Source: Catellatospora sp. KI3 (GTDB taxonomy: Bacteria > Actinomycetota > Actinomycetes > Mycobacteriales > Micromonosporaceae). From it: a DNA stretch of 64,000 bases. The stretch spans positions 1-64,000 of the forward strand of contig NZ_JASAMB010000015.1 in assembly GCF_029948125.1 (NCBI RefSeq), given 5' to 3'. The notes beneath the pieces are model-generated. The model saw nothing but the letters and a program-made list of their open reading frames with translations, ran no database searches and was not told where the DNA came from. Shown here in pieces: positions 41,794-50,231 of the stretch; the stretch's first letter is position 1, and the number at the start of each line of letters is the position of its first letter. The position numbers and the translations under genes were made by a program.

Positions 41794-44562
41794 TCAGGTC
41801 AGGGCTTTGTGGAGTTCGATGCGGGAGCGGATGCCCAGGCGGCTGAAGATGTTGCGCATGTGGTGGTCGACGGTGCGGGTGCTGAGGAACAGCTGCGCCG
41901 CCACCTCCCGGTTCGTCGCCCCGTCCACGACCAGCCGGGCGATCTGGAGCTGCTGCGCGGTCAGCACCTCGACCGCGGTGACCTCCGGCGCCTGCACGGC
42001 CTCCCCGGCGGCGCGCAGCTCGGCGCGGGCCTGCTCGATCCAGGTCGGCATGTCCAGCCGGGTGAACGTCTCCAGGCATCGGTGCAGGTGCTCCCGGGCG
42101 TCCCGGGGGCGGCGGCTGCGCCGCAGCTCCTGGCCGTACAGCAGCTCGGTGCGGGCGCGCTCGTAATCGGACTCGGCGGCCCGGTGCAGCAGCAGCGCCC
42201 GCTGGAACCACTCGTCGGCCTCGGCGCTGGCGCGCGGGGCGAGCAGTGCCCGGCACCGGGCCGCCAGTGCCCGCCGGGCCGGGTCGCCGGTGGCGTCGGC
42301 CCAGCTGGAGAAGCTGTTCAGCGCGGGCAGGGCCCGTTCGCGTTCGTCGGCGCGTACCGCGGCCTCGACCAGCCAGGGTGTGGCCAGCGCCTGCACCACC
42401 ACGTGCCCGCGCCCGGTGACCGGGTCGGCGATGGCGGCGATGCGGGTGACCGCGTCGGCGGGGCGCCCGCCGAGCAGGTCGAGCACCGCCTGCGCCCACT
42501 GGGTGAGCGCCTTGGGCCGGTTGGCGCGGCCCGCGCCGGGGGCGAGTTCGATCTCGCGGACGCGGCGCAGGCAGGCGTCGCGGTCGCCGCGTACGGCGGC
42601 GAGCACCGCGAGCATGCCGAGGTGGTCGGCGGCGTAGTTGTCCTGGCCGCCGGCGCGCGCGGCGCGCAGCCCGTGCAGGCTGGTGGCGGTGGCGGCCTCG
42701 TGGCGGCCGAGCCAGTACTCGGCGTACGCGGTCATCTCCAGGGCCAGCGGCAGCTCGCAGACCTCGCCGGTCTCGCGGACCACCTCGACGGCGCGCGCGG
42801 CCAGCCGGTGCGCGCCGATGTCGTCGGCCAGCAGCAGCGCGCTGGCGGCGGCGCAGGTCAGCGTGGTGGCCCGGTCGACCTCCCCGGCCAGCTCGATGAC
42901 CCGCCGCAGCGGCGCGACGGCCCGGTCGTGCCGCCCCAGGAAGGTCGCCGCGAAGCCCGCGAAGTGCTCGAAGATCACATTGAGGTACGGCGGATCGTCG
43001 GCGCGCCGCAGCCTCGCCGCCCGCAGCGCCACCTCGCCGAAGCGCGGGTAGTCGCCGGAGAAGCACAGCGCCTCCCCGACCCGCAGCAGCGCGTGCACGG
43101 CCAGCTCGCGGTCGGTGGCGGCGAGCCGGGCGGCAGTGGCCAGCAGCGTGTCGGCGGCGGTGGCGGTGGCCCCGGCGCGCAGCTCGATCTCCCCGGCCAG
43201 CACCTCGCTCTCGCCCACCACCGCCTGGTCGCGGGTGGCGGGGCGGGCCTGGCGCAGCAGCCGCCGGGCGCGCTGCGGGCTGCCCGACTGCCAGGCGTAC
43301 CGCGCGGCGGTGACCAGCCGGATCGCCGCCCCGACCGGTTCGTCGCTCAGCTGGGCCGCGTGCTCCAGCGCGGTGGCGGCGCGGGAGTAGCCGCCGCAGG
43401 CCGAGCCGCCCGCCGCGGCGGCGTGCTCCAGCTCCTCGGCCAGCGCCGGGTCGGGTCCGTGCGCGGCGGCGGCCAGGTGCACGGCGCGGCGCAGCCGGTC
43501 CCGGTCGGGGTCGAGGACGTCGGCCAGGTGCAGGTGGGCGGCGCGGCGGCGGGCCAGCGGGGCCTCCTCGTACGCCAGGGCGCGCACCATGGGCTGGGCG
43601 AAGACGACGGCGCCCCGGTCGACCCGGACCAGCCCCTGGCGTTCGGCCGGGGCCAGCGCGCCGATGTCGACGCCGTCCGCGCGGGCGGCGCGCAGCAGCC
43701 CGGCGGCGTCCATCTCGTCGTCGGCGGCGGCCAGCAGCAGCAGCCAGCGGGTGTCGGCGGGCAGCCGGTCGAGCCGTTCGCGGTACGCCAGGCGCAGCAC
43801 GCTGCCCTCGGGCAGCCGGGTGGGCAGCGGCGCGTCGCCCTCCCGTTGGGCCGGGGTGAGGCAGCGGGCCAGTTCGGTCAGCGCCTGCGGGTTGCCCGCG
43901 GCGACCGCGGCCAGCGCCGCGGCGGCGTCGTCGTCGAGCGGGGCGTCGCCGTCGGCGAGCAGGTCGGCCAGCAGCTGCCGGGCCGCGTCCGGCGCCAGCG
44001 GTTCCAGCGCGTGGTACGGCACGCCCGCCAGGGTGGTGCCGGGGCCGGCGGTGAGCAGCATGGCGACCCGCTGCCCGCGCAGCCGCCGGGCGGCGAAGCC
44101 GAGCACCGCCATGGACGGCCGGTCGACCGCGTCGGCGTCGTCGACGCAGCACAGCACGGGCCGCTCGCGGCCGAGCGCGCCGAGCAGCGTGAGCACGGCC
44201 ATGGACAGGGCGAGCCGGTCGGGTCCGGCGCAGCCGCCGGCGGTCAGCACCCCGTGCAGCACCTTCGCCTGGTGCGGCGGCAGCAGTCCGGGGCGGTCGC
44301 CGACCGGCTGGAGCAGGCCGTGCAGGGCCGCGTACGGCAGGTCGGCCTCGTCGTGCAGGCCGCCGACCCCGAGCACCGTCCAGCCGGGTGCGCGGGCGGC
44401 GGTGTGGCGCAGCAGCGCGGTGCGGCCGGAGCCCGGGTCGCCGTGCAGCAGCAGCGCGCCGCCGGCGCCCGCCTCGGCGCGTACCAGCAGGTCGGCCACG
44501 GTCTCCCGGAGGCGGTCGCGGCCGCGCAGCATAGGTATGTGCACTGAAGATGCATTTACCAT
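41794..44562 (-). CDS. LAL-type LuxR family regulator (large ATP-binding)
   Basis: A 922 aa regulator. An N-terminal AAA-like domain carries LLHGDPGSGRTALLRH as P-loop and VLCCVDDADAVD as Walker B. A long helical (TPR-like) middle follows. The C-terminal LuxR helix-turn-helix is at about 865-915 (LTAQQLQIARLVVDGATNREVAAQL). The P-loop has Arg where Lys is expected. LAL proteins often activate catabolic or antibiotic operons in response to small molecules. ATG 44562 is used; ATG 44532 is possible. Confidence 0.88.
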   Translation of the reverse strand: MVNASSVHIPMLRGRDRLRETVADLLVRAEAGAGGALLLHGDPGSGRTALLRHTAARAPGWTVLGVGGLHDEADLPYAALHGLLQPVGDRPGLLPPHQAKVLHGVLTAGGCAGPDRLALSMAVLTLLGALGRERPVLCCVDDADAVDRPSMAVLGFAARRLRGQRVAMLLTAGPGTTLAGVPYHALEPLAPDAARQLLADLLADGDAPLDDDAAAALAAVAAGNPQALTELARCLTPAQREGDAPLPTRLPEGSVLRLAYRERLDRLPADTRWLLLLAAADDEMDAAGLLRAARADGVDIGALAPAERQGLVRVDRGAVVFAQPMVRALAYEEAPLARRRAAHLHLADVLDPDRDRLRRAVHLAAAAHGPDPALAEELEHAAAAGGSACGGYSRAATALEHAAQLSDEPVGAAIRLVTAARYAWQSGSPQRARRLLRQARPATRDQAVVGESEVLAGEIELRAGATATAADTLLATAARLAATDRELAVHALLRVGEALCFSGDYPRFGEVALRAARLRRADDPPYLNVIFEHFAGFAATFLGRHDRAVAPLRRVIELAGEVDRATTLTCAAASALLLADDIGAHRLAARAVEVVRETGEVCELPLALEMTAYAEYWLGRHEAATATSLHGLRAARAGGQDNYAADHLGMLAVLAAVRGDRDACLRRVREIELAPGAGRANRPKALTQWAQAVLDLLGGRPADAVTRIAAIADPVTGRGHVVVQALATPWLVEAAVRADERERALPALNSFSSWADATGDPARRALAARCRALLAPRASAEADEWFQRALLLHRAAESDYERARTELLYGQELRRSRRPRDAREHLHRCLETFTRLDMPTWIEQARAELRAAGEAVQAPEVTAVEVLTAQQLQIARLVVDGATNREVAAQLFLSTRTVDHHMRNIFSRLGIRSRIELHKALT

Positions 44563-44627
44563 GCCGCCAGTGTTACCTATAAGTAACGCGATGAAAAGGG
44601 TGTGCACGTGCCGCCTGGGGCGGCCGG

Positions 44628-45242
44628 TCAGCCCAGCCCGGTCGCCATGGCGTTGAGCAGCAGCGCGGTGACCGTACGGGTCATCACCGCCGCCGCCTGC
44701 TCCTCGTCCAGCCCCAGCCCTTCGCGCATCATCGACCACGCGGGCCACATCGTCGACGCGATCAGCGCGTGCAGCAGCTGGTCGCGGCCCGCGCCCGCCA
44801 TCTCCAGCTCGGGCGCGAACAGCACCTCGATCTCCTCGCGCACCCGCGCGATGTGCTTGAGCCGGTTGCGCCGCAGCTGCGCCGAGTACGGCTCACGCAC
44901 CTGCGCCGCCCGCGCCATCGGGGCGATCAGCTGCAGCAGCCGCACCCGCTGGGCGCAGAACTCGGCCACCCGCTGCCGCAGCGGCAGGTTCGGCGGCACC
45001 GGCTGGAACGCCGCGTCCTGCGCCGCCAGCACCTGGCGGCCGCTGGCCTCGAACAGCGTCTCCATGTCGGCGAAGTTGGTCCACAGCGCCCGCAGCGACA
45101 CCCCGGCCCGCTCGGCGATCCGCTCCCCGGTCGGCCGCAGGTCGCCCTCGGCGATCAGCGCCAGGTGCGCGTCCACGATGGCCGCCCGCGTCCGCTCCGC
45201 CCGAGCCGTCCGCCCGTCCACCCGCCCCTCAACCTTCCCCAT
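44628..45242 (-). CDS. TetR family regulator
   Basis: A 204 aa regulator with helix-turn-helix GERIAERAGVSLRALWTNFADMETLFE and an all-helical ligand domain. It is divergent from the thiolase gene. It is the best candidate to bind TGCACT-N3-AGTGCA, since one such site lies in the intergenic region beside it. ATG 45242 was preferred to GTG 45257, which lacks a properly spaced ribosome site. Confidence 0.85.
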   Translation of the reverse strand: MGKVEGRVDGRTARAERTRAAIVDAHLALIAEGDLRPTGERIAERAGVSLRALWTNFADMETLFEASGRQVLAAQDAAFQPVPPNLPLRQRVAEFCAQRVRLLQLIAPMARAAQVREPYSAQLRRNRLKHIARVREEIEVLFAPELEMAGAGRDQLLHALIASTMWPAWSMMREGLGLDEEQAAAVMTRTVTALLLNAMATGLG

Positions 45243-45267
45243 CCCCGGCGCCCCCACCCTTTCACCA

Positions 45268-45330
45268 CGTTGATCATGAACTTATGGACGTGTTTGACGG
45301 CGTGTTCCCACCCTGGCGCCGTGATCACTG
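45268..45330. repeat. GTTGATCATGA repeat family, single-arm copy
   Basis: CGTTGATCATGAACTTATGG followed by ACGTG and GACGGCGTG..CCCACCCTGGC matches one arm of the 179-base palindrome at 27861 over about 62 bases. The second arm is absent. Confidence 0.85.
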
Positions 45331-45416
45331 CGGGGGTGGGCCGGGCCAGGGGTCGAGACCGGCCGGTGTGCTCGCAGAGTGTAGTCGCGCCCGGCGGGCC
45401 GGGGCGCGAATTTAGA

Positions 45417-45431
45417 TGCACTCTGAGTGCT
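45417..45431. promoter_or_regulatory. TGCACT-N3-AGTGCA operator A (thiolase)
   Basis: TGCACTCTGAGTGCT: inverted ACT/AGT halves around three bases, matching sites at 51785 and 54246. It lies 147 bases before the thiolase start, beside a TetR gene. Confidence 0.7.
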
Positions 45432-45451
45432 GACTGTAGCGGTAACCGATT

Positions 45452-45463
45452 TGTGGCGCCACA
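45452..45463. promoter_or_regulatory. Palindrome TGTGGCGCCACA
   Basis: Perfect 12-base palindrome between operator A and the thiolase gene, flanked by CCGATT/CCGATG. Possible second operator; the regulator is unknown. Confidence 0.35.
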
Positions 45464-45577
45464 CCGATGTCAAGGTCGGCGGCATGGTGACGTGATCCAC
45501 GGGTGGGACTCGTTGACACGAGGTGGAAAGAAGTCGCAGCTTTAGTGCACATAGTTTGGCCATACTCCCGAAAGGAC

Positions 45578-46804
45578 ATGCCTGTGCCTGAAGCTGTCGT
45601 GGTCGCCGCCGCCCGCACGCCGATCGGCCGCGCCAACAAGGGGTCGCTCGTCGACCTGAGGCCCGACGACCTGGCGGTCGCCGCGGTGCGCGCCGCCCTG
45701 GCCGCCGTGCCGCAGCTCGACCCGCGCGAACTCGACGACCTGGTGCTCGGCTGCGGCCAGCCCGCGGGCGAGCAGGGCCACAACCTCGGCCGCGTCGTCG
45801 CGGTCATGCTGGGGCTGGACCGGCTGCCCGGCACCACGGTCAACCGGTACTGCGCCTCCTCGCTGCAGTCCACCCGGATGGCCCTGCACGCCATCCGCGC
45901 CGGGGAGGGCGACGCCTTCCTGTCCGTCGGCGTGGAGCTGGTGTCGCACTACGGCAACGGCCGCAGCGACGGCACGCCGGGCACCCGCAACACCGTCTTC
46001 GACGCGGCCGTGGCCCGCACCGAGCGGCGTACCGGCGAGGGCACCGGGCCGTGGCAGGACCCGCGCGAGGACGGCGAGCTGCCCGACGTGTACATCGCCA
46101 TGGGCCAGACCGCCGAGAACGTCGCCGAGAGGTTCGGCGTGTCCCGGCAGGAGCAGGACGAGTTCGCCTGCCGCTCGCAGAACCTGGCCGAGCAGGCCGT
46201 CGCGGCCGGGTTCTGGGCGCGCGAGATCACCCCGGTGACCAGGCCGGACGGTACGGTCGTCAGCGCCGACGACGGCCCGCGCCCCGGCGTCACCATGGCG
46301 GCGCTGGCCGGGCTCGCACCCACGTTCCGGCCCGACGGCACGGTGACGGCCGGCAACTGCTGCCCGCTCAACGACGGCGCCGCCGCGGTCGTCATCATGT
46401 CGGACCGGCGGGCCCGGGAGCTGGGCATCACGCCGCTGGCCCGGATCGTGTCCACCGGCGTGTCCGCGCTGTCGCCCGAGATCATGGGCATGGGCCCGGT
46501 CGAGGCGTCGCGGATGGCGCTGGCCCGCGCGGGCATGTCCATCTCCGACGTCGACCTGGTCGAGATCAACGAGGCGTTCGCGGCGCAGGTGGTGCCCAGC
46601 GCCCGCGAGCTGGGCCTGGACTGGGACCGCCTGAACGTCAACGGCGGCGCCATCGCGGTCGGTCACCCCTTCGGCATGACCGGCGCCCGCATCACCACCA
46701 CCCTGCTCAACTCCCTGAGCTGGCACGACAAGACCATCGGCCTGGAGACCATGTGCGCCGCCGGCGGCCAGGGCATGGCCATGGTCCTCGAACGCATCTC
46801 CTGA
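45578..46804 (+). CDS. Thiolase (acetyl-CoA C-acyltransferase)
   Basis: A 408 aa thiolase. The nucleophile Cys92 is in VNRYCASSLQSTRMA, the His in GGAIAVGHPFGMTGAR and the second Cys in LETMCAAGGQGMAM. It closes the beta-oxidation cycle by cleaving 3-ketoacyl-CoA and would complete the pathway set of this region. ATG 45578 follows GAAAGGAC. A strong hairpin follows its stop. Confidence 0.93.
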   Translation: MPVPEAVVVAAARTPIGRANKGSLVDLRPDDLAVAAVRAALAAVPQLDPRELDDLVLGCGQPAGEQGHNLGRVVAVMLGLDRLPGTTVNRYCASSLQSTRMALHAIRAGEGDAFLSVGVELVSHYGNGRSDGTPGTRNTVFDAAVARTERRTGEGTGPWQDPREDGELPDVYIAMGQTAENVAERFGVSRQEQDEFACRSQNLAEQAVAAGFWAREITPVTRPDGTVVSADDGPRPGVTMAALAGLAPTFRPDGTVTAGNCCPLNDGAAAVVIMSDRRARELGITPLARIVSTGVSALSPEIMGMGPVEASRMALARAGMSISDVDLVEINEAFAAQVVPSARELGLDWDRLNVNGGAIAVGHPFGMTGARITTTLLNSLSWHDKTIGLETMCAAGGQGMAMVLERIS

Positions 46805-46812
46805 CGGCAGGC

Positions 46813-46851
46813 CGGCCGCCCCGGCACCCGTCGAGGGTGCCGGGGCGGCCG
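46813..46851. terminator. GC-rich hairpin after the thiolase gene
   Basis: CGGCCGCCCCGGCACCC pairs perfectly with GGGTGCCGGGGCGGCCG around GTCGA, a 17-base stem starting 9 bases after the stop. No T-run. Confidence 0.85.
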
Positions 46852-46854
46852 CCT

Positions 46855-46917
46855 AGTTGATCAGGAACCTGTGCACATGACACGCCGTCGAGCCGTGCCA
46901 TAGGTTCATGATCGACA
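46855..46917. repeat. GTTGATCATGA repeat family, short diverged copy
   Basis: GTTGATCAGGAACCTGTGCA, then TGACACGCCGTCGA, then TAGGTTCATGATCGAC. Both ends resemble the outer arm of the element at 27861 and the middle matches its inner TGACACGCCGTCGA, so it is a contracted palindrome of about 62 bases between convergent genes. Confidence 0.75.
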
Positions 46918-46919
46918 CG

Positions 46920-48200
46920 TCAGGGGAGGGTGACCGCCGGCGGGGTGGGGCGGGGGGTGGGGTATTCGGTGACGGGGCTGGTGGGGGTGTCGTCGGTGGT
47001 GTAGACGGGGCCGAAGAAGACCTGGGTGCCGGCCTCGATCTTGGTGAGGCGGTAGCCGCCGTAGCCGGAGTGGTCGGTCTTGCTGTAGCGGAACGGGGCG
47101 TAGCCGGGGCCGGTGAAGCCGTTCTTCTCGACGGCGGCGAGCAGGCCCTCGCGGGTCAGGTCCTTGCCGGCGTTCTGCAGGGCCTGGACGAAGGTGTACG
47201 CGACCGACATGCCGTAGACGGTGTTGCCGTTGAACGGGGCGCTGCCGTTGTACTTGTCGTGGATCTTCTTGAACATCGCGGTCCACGGGTCGTTCAGGTC
47301 CAGCGGCGCGGGCAGGTTCGAGGCGCCCACGACGCCCTCCAGCAGCACCTTGCCCTCACCGAGCAGCTTGGACAGGGTCTGGTAGTCCGAGCCGACGTTG
47401 GAGACCACCCACTGCGGCCTGAAGCCCAGGCGGGCGGCGGTGCCGACGGACAGGGCGGTGAAGCCGGGCACGGTCGCCAGCACGACGACCTCGCACCCGG
47501 CCGCCTTCAGGGCGCCGATCTGCGGGGCCACGTTCTGGTTGGTGACGACGTACTTCTCCTTGGCGACCACGGCACCGGCGCCGAGCACCGCCTCGACGCC
47601 GACCAGGCTGTCACGGCCGAAGTCGTCGTCCTGGCCGAAGAAGCAGGTCTTCTTGCCCGCGAAGTTCGCCTTCACGTGGGTGGCCAGGATCTTGCCCTCG
47701 ACGGTGTAGTCGGTGTTGAAGCCGAACGTGCCCGGGTACTTGTCGGGCTGGTTCCAGTTGCGGCTGCCGGAGGCGACGAACAGGTCCGGCACCCGGTTGG
47801 TCTTGAGGAAGTCGAGCACGCCGCTGTGGGTGGGGGTGCCCAGCCCGTTGAGGATCGCGAACACCTTGTCCTGGAGCACCAGCTGGCGCACCACGGTCTG
47901 GGTGTTGGCCGGGTTGTACCCGTCGTCCATGATCTTGTACGTGATCTTGCGGCCGTTCACCCCGCCGTTGGCGTTGACGTAGTCGAAGTACGCCTTGCTC
48001 GCCGGGGCGATCTCGGAGTATCCGGCCGAGGCGGGACCGGTCAGCGGCATGTGCGTGCCGACGACGATCTCGGTGGCGGTGACGCCGGGGACCTCGACGC
48101 CCGCGGGCGGGGTCTGGCCGTCGTCGCTGCACGCCGCGGCGGCGGTGAGCAGTGCGGCCGCGGTGGCGATTGCCAGCGTACGGCGCATCAGGCGGTTCAT
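46920..48200 (-). CDS. Branched-chain amino acid-type ABC transporter binding lipoprotein
   Basis: A 426 aa periplasmic-binding protein of the LivK/type I group (Peripla_BP_6). The lipobox is LLTAAAAC, and the body begins EIVVGTHMPLTGPASAGYSE. With LivHMGF genes upstream in the same direction it completes a Liv-type importer. Members of this class import amino acids but also aromatic and short-chain acids. ATG 48200 follows AAGGGTG. An AT-rich 30-base stretch upstream may hold its own promoter. Confidence 0.9.
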   Translation of the reverse strand: MNRLMRRTLAIATAAALLTAAAACSDDGQTPPAGVEVPGVTATEIVVGTHMPLTGPASAGYSEIAPASKAYFDYVNANGGVNGRKITYKIMDDGYNPANTQTVVRQLVLQDKVFAILNGLGTPTHSGVLDFLKTNRVPDLFVASGSRNWNQPDKYPGTFGFNTDYTVEGKILATHVKANFAGKKTCFFGQDDDFGRDSLVGVEAVLGAGAVVAKEKYVVTNQNVAPQIGALKAAGCEVVVLATVPGFTALSVGTAARLGFRPQWVVSNVGSDYQTLSKLLGEGKVLLEGVVGASNLPAPLDLNDPWTAMFKKIHDKYNGSAPFNGNTVYGMSVAYTFVQALQNAGKDLTREGLLAAVEKNGFTGPGYAPFRYSKTDHSGYGGYRLTKIEAGTQVFFGPVYTTDDTPTSPVTEYPTPRPTPPAVTLP

Positions 48201-48282
48201 GACGACACCCTTCTGTCGCAATAAATTGATTGTTATCGATGTTGTTCCGTGGAGCCGTGCCGGTTGAGGAGGGAAGTCGAGG

Positions 48283-49329
48283 TCAGCGGCTCGGCAGCCG
48301 CCGCCGGGCCCAGCCGGTGACGCGGTGCAGCAGACCCTGCACCCCGCCCGGCATGGCGATCATGACGACGATCAGGGTCAGCCCGAAGACGAGCAGCGGC
48401 AGGTTGCCCTCCAGCCGCTGCGCCGCCGCGGGCGACGAGGCGACCAGCCCGCTGCTCACCTGGTGGGCCAGGTCCGGCAGCGCCACCAGCAGCAGCGCGC
48501 CCCAGACCGCCCCGGACAGGCTGCCCAGGCCTCCGATCACCACCGCCATCAGCAGGAACAGCGACAGCGTCAGCGAGAACGCGCCGGGCGAGACGCTCTG
48601 CGCCAGCACGGCGAGCAGTCCCCCGCCCAGCCCCGCCCCGGCCGCGCTGACCACGAACGCCTGCACCTGGGCGCGGGCCACGTCGATGCCGGACAGGCGG
48701 GCGGCCACCTCGTCGTCGCGGACCGCGCGCAGGGTCCGGCCGAACCGGCCGCGGACCAGGTTGGCCAGCAGCAGCATGGTAAGCAGGGCGCCGAGCAGCG
48801 CGATCCAGGCCTGCCAGCGCTCGTTCGGGAAGTACGGCCCGAGCGACAGCGGCGGCGGTTCGACGTACACGCCGAGGCCCTGCTCGCTGTTGAACAGCTC
48901 GTCGAAGGTGACCGTCGCGGCGGGCACCGCCACGGCCACGGCGAGGGTGACGCCGGCCAGGTACGGCCCGCGCAGGCGGGCGGCGGCCAGCCCGATCACG
49001 AAACCCGCGGCCATGGTGACCAGCACCCCGGCCAGCAGCGACAGCGGCAGCACGCCGTTGCCGGTCACGTCGTGCTCGGCCAGCGTGTTCTGGCACAGCG
49101 CCACGGTGTACGCGCCGACCGCCATCAGCGCCCCGTGCCCGAGCGACAGCTGCCCGCTGAGCCCGGTCAGCACGGTCAGCCCCGCCGTGGCGCACAGGTA
49201 CGCCGCGACCGTGGCCAGCTGGAAGTTGCGGAACGGGTCGAGTTCGAGGCTCAGCAGGTACAGCGCGAAGCCGGCGAGCAGGGTCAGCGCCAGGTGGCGC
49301 AGCAGCGTGGCGGAGCGCAGCAGGTTCAT
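48283..49329 (-). CDS. livM: Branched-chain-type ABC transporter permease LivM
   Basis: A 348 aa permease of the LivM group with about nine membrane segments. The family motif is GLSGQLSLGHGALMAVGAYT near the N-terminus. It has RAVRDDEVAARLSGIDVARAQVQAFVVSA as the ATPase-contact loop. It overlaps the livH stop by 4 bases. The symbol denotes the family; the substrate is unproven. Confidence 0.9.
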   Translation of the reverse strand: MNLLRSATLLRHLALTLLAGFALYLLSLELDPFRNFQLATVAAYLCATAGLTVLTGLSGQLSLGHGALMAVGAYTVALCQNTLAEHDVTGNGVLPLSLLAGVLVTMAAGFVIGLAAARLRGPYLAGVTLAVAVAVPAATVTFDELFNSEQGLGVYVEPPPLSLGPYFPNERWQAWIALLGALLTMLLLANLVRGRFGRTLRAVRDDEVAARLSGIDVARAQVQAFVVSAAGAGLGGGLLAVLAQSVSPGAFSLTLSLFLLMAVVIGGLGSLSGAVWGALLLVALPDLAHQVSSGLVASSPAAAQRLEGNLPLLVFGLTLIVVMIAMPGGVQGLLHRVTGWARRRLPSR

Positions 49330-50204
49330 GCCTGCCTCGCCACGGTCGCCGCGAACAGGCCGCCCGGCCGGACCAGCAGCACCACCAGCAGCAGCGCGAG
49401 CACCGCCATCGGGGTGACGTCGCTGCCGAGGTAGCCGCTGACGTAGGACAGGATCAGGCCGACCGACAGTCCGCCGACGACCGCGCCGGGCGGGCTGTCC
49501 AGCCCGCCGACCACAGCGGCGGTGAACGCCGACACGAAGACCAGGTCCATCGCGTGCGGGTGCAGGCCCAGCTCGGTCGGCAGCACCAGCATCGCGGCCA
49601 GCGCGCCGACCGCCGAGGCCAGCGCCCAGCCCAGCGTCAGCATGCCGCCGACGTTCACCCCGAGCAGCCGCGACACCTCCGGCGCGAAGGCGGCGGCGCG
49701 CATGCGCAGGCCGACCCCGGTACGGGTGAACAGCAGCGCCAGCCCGAGCAGCACCAGCAGCACCGCGCCGAACACGAACAGGTCGTAGCGCGACAGCAGC
49801 GGCACCCCGCCGACCTCCAGCGCGGTACGGCTGAACGGGGCGGCCGCGGCGCGGAACTCGTTGCCGTACACCATGCCCAGCGCGGCCTGCACCACCAGCA
49901 CCAGCCCGAGCGCGACGATGACCTCGGCCAGCGGCGAGCGGTGGTCCACGAAGCGCATCACCGCCCGCTCGACCAGCGCCCCGAGCAGCAGCCCGCCGAC
50001 CAGCGCCGCAAGCAGGCCGAGCCAGTACGACCCGGTCGCGGTGGTGACGGTGTACGCCGCGTACGCGGCGGCGACGGCCATCGCGCCCTGGGCGAAGTTG
50101 ACGATGCGCGCGGCGCGCCAGATCAGCACCAGTGCCAGCGCGAACGCCGCCAGCACCGCACCCTTGGACAGGCCGTCGAAGGTCAGGAACACGAACCGGT
50201 CCAC
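49326..50204 (-). CDS. livH: Branched-chain-type ABC transporter permease LivH
   Basis: A 292 aa permease of the LivH group, with the motifs RIVNFAQGAMAVAAAY and AAVVGGLDSPPGAVVGGLSVG. It has about eight membrane segments. GTG 50204 follows GAGGAGGTGCCCG. It is followed by livM with a 4-base overlap and preceded by livF with 27 bases. Confidence 0.9.
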   Translation of the reverse strand: MDRFVFLTFDGLSKGAVLAAFALALVLIWRAARIVNFAQGAMAVAAAYAAYTVTTATGSYWLGLLAALVGGLLLGALVERAVMRFVDHRSPLAEVIVALGLVLVVQAALGMVYGNEFRAAAAPFSRTALEVGGVPLLSRYDLFVFGAVLLVLLGLALLFTRTGVGLRMRAAAFAPEVSRLLGVNVGGMLTLGWALASAVGALAAMLVLPTELGLHPHAMDLVFVSAFTAAVVGGLDSPPGAVVGGLSVGLILSYVSGYLGSDVTPMAVLALLLVVLLVRPGGLFAATVARQA

Positions 50205-50231
50205 CGGGCACCTCCTCTCGGGGTCGGACGG

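Larger units (their letters stand above)
45243..45577. other. 335-base divergent control region, tetR / thiolase
   Basis: No gene is supported. It contains one arm of the GTTGATCATGA repeat family (45268-45330), a half site GAGTGTA near 45377, the operator TGCACTCTGAGTGCT (45417-45431) and a perfect 12-base palindrome TGTGGCGCCACA (45452-45463). The thiolase ribosome site is at 45571. Confidence 0.6.

Noticed and set aside
41326-44547. 1073-codon plus-strand frame opposite the LuxR gene
   Set aside because: Low-complexity shadow typical of GC-rich DNA; the minus strand has ATPase and LuxR motifs in order.
44566-44590. GTTACCTATAAGTAAC palindrome upstream of the LuxR gene as an operator
   Set aside because: Only 5-base arms with an AT centre; it may simply be the promoter -10 region, so it is not listed as a feature.
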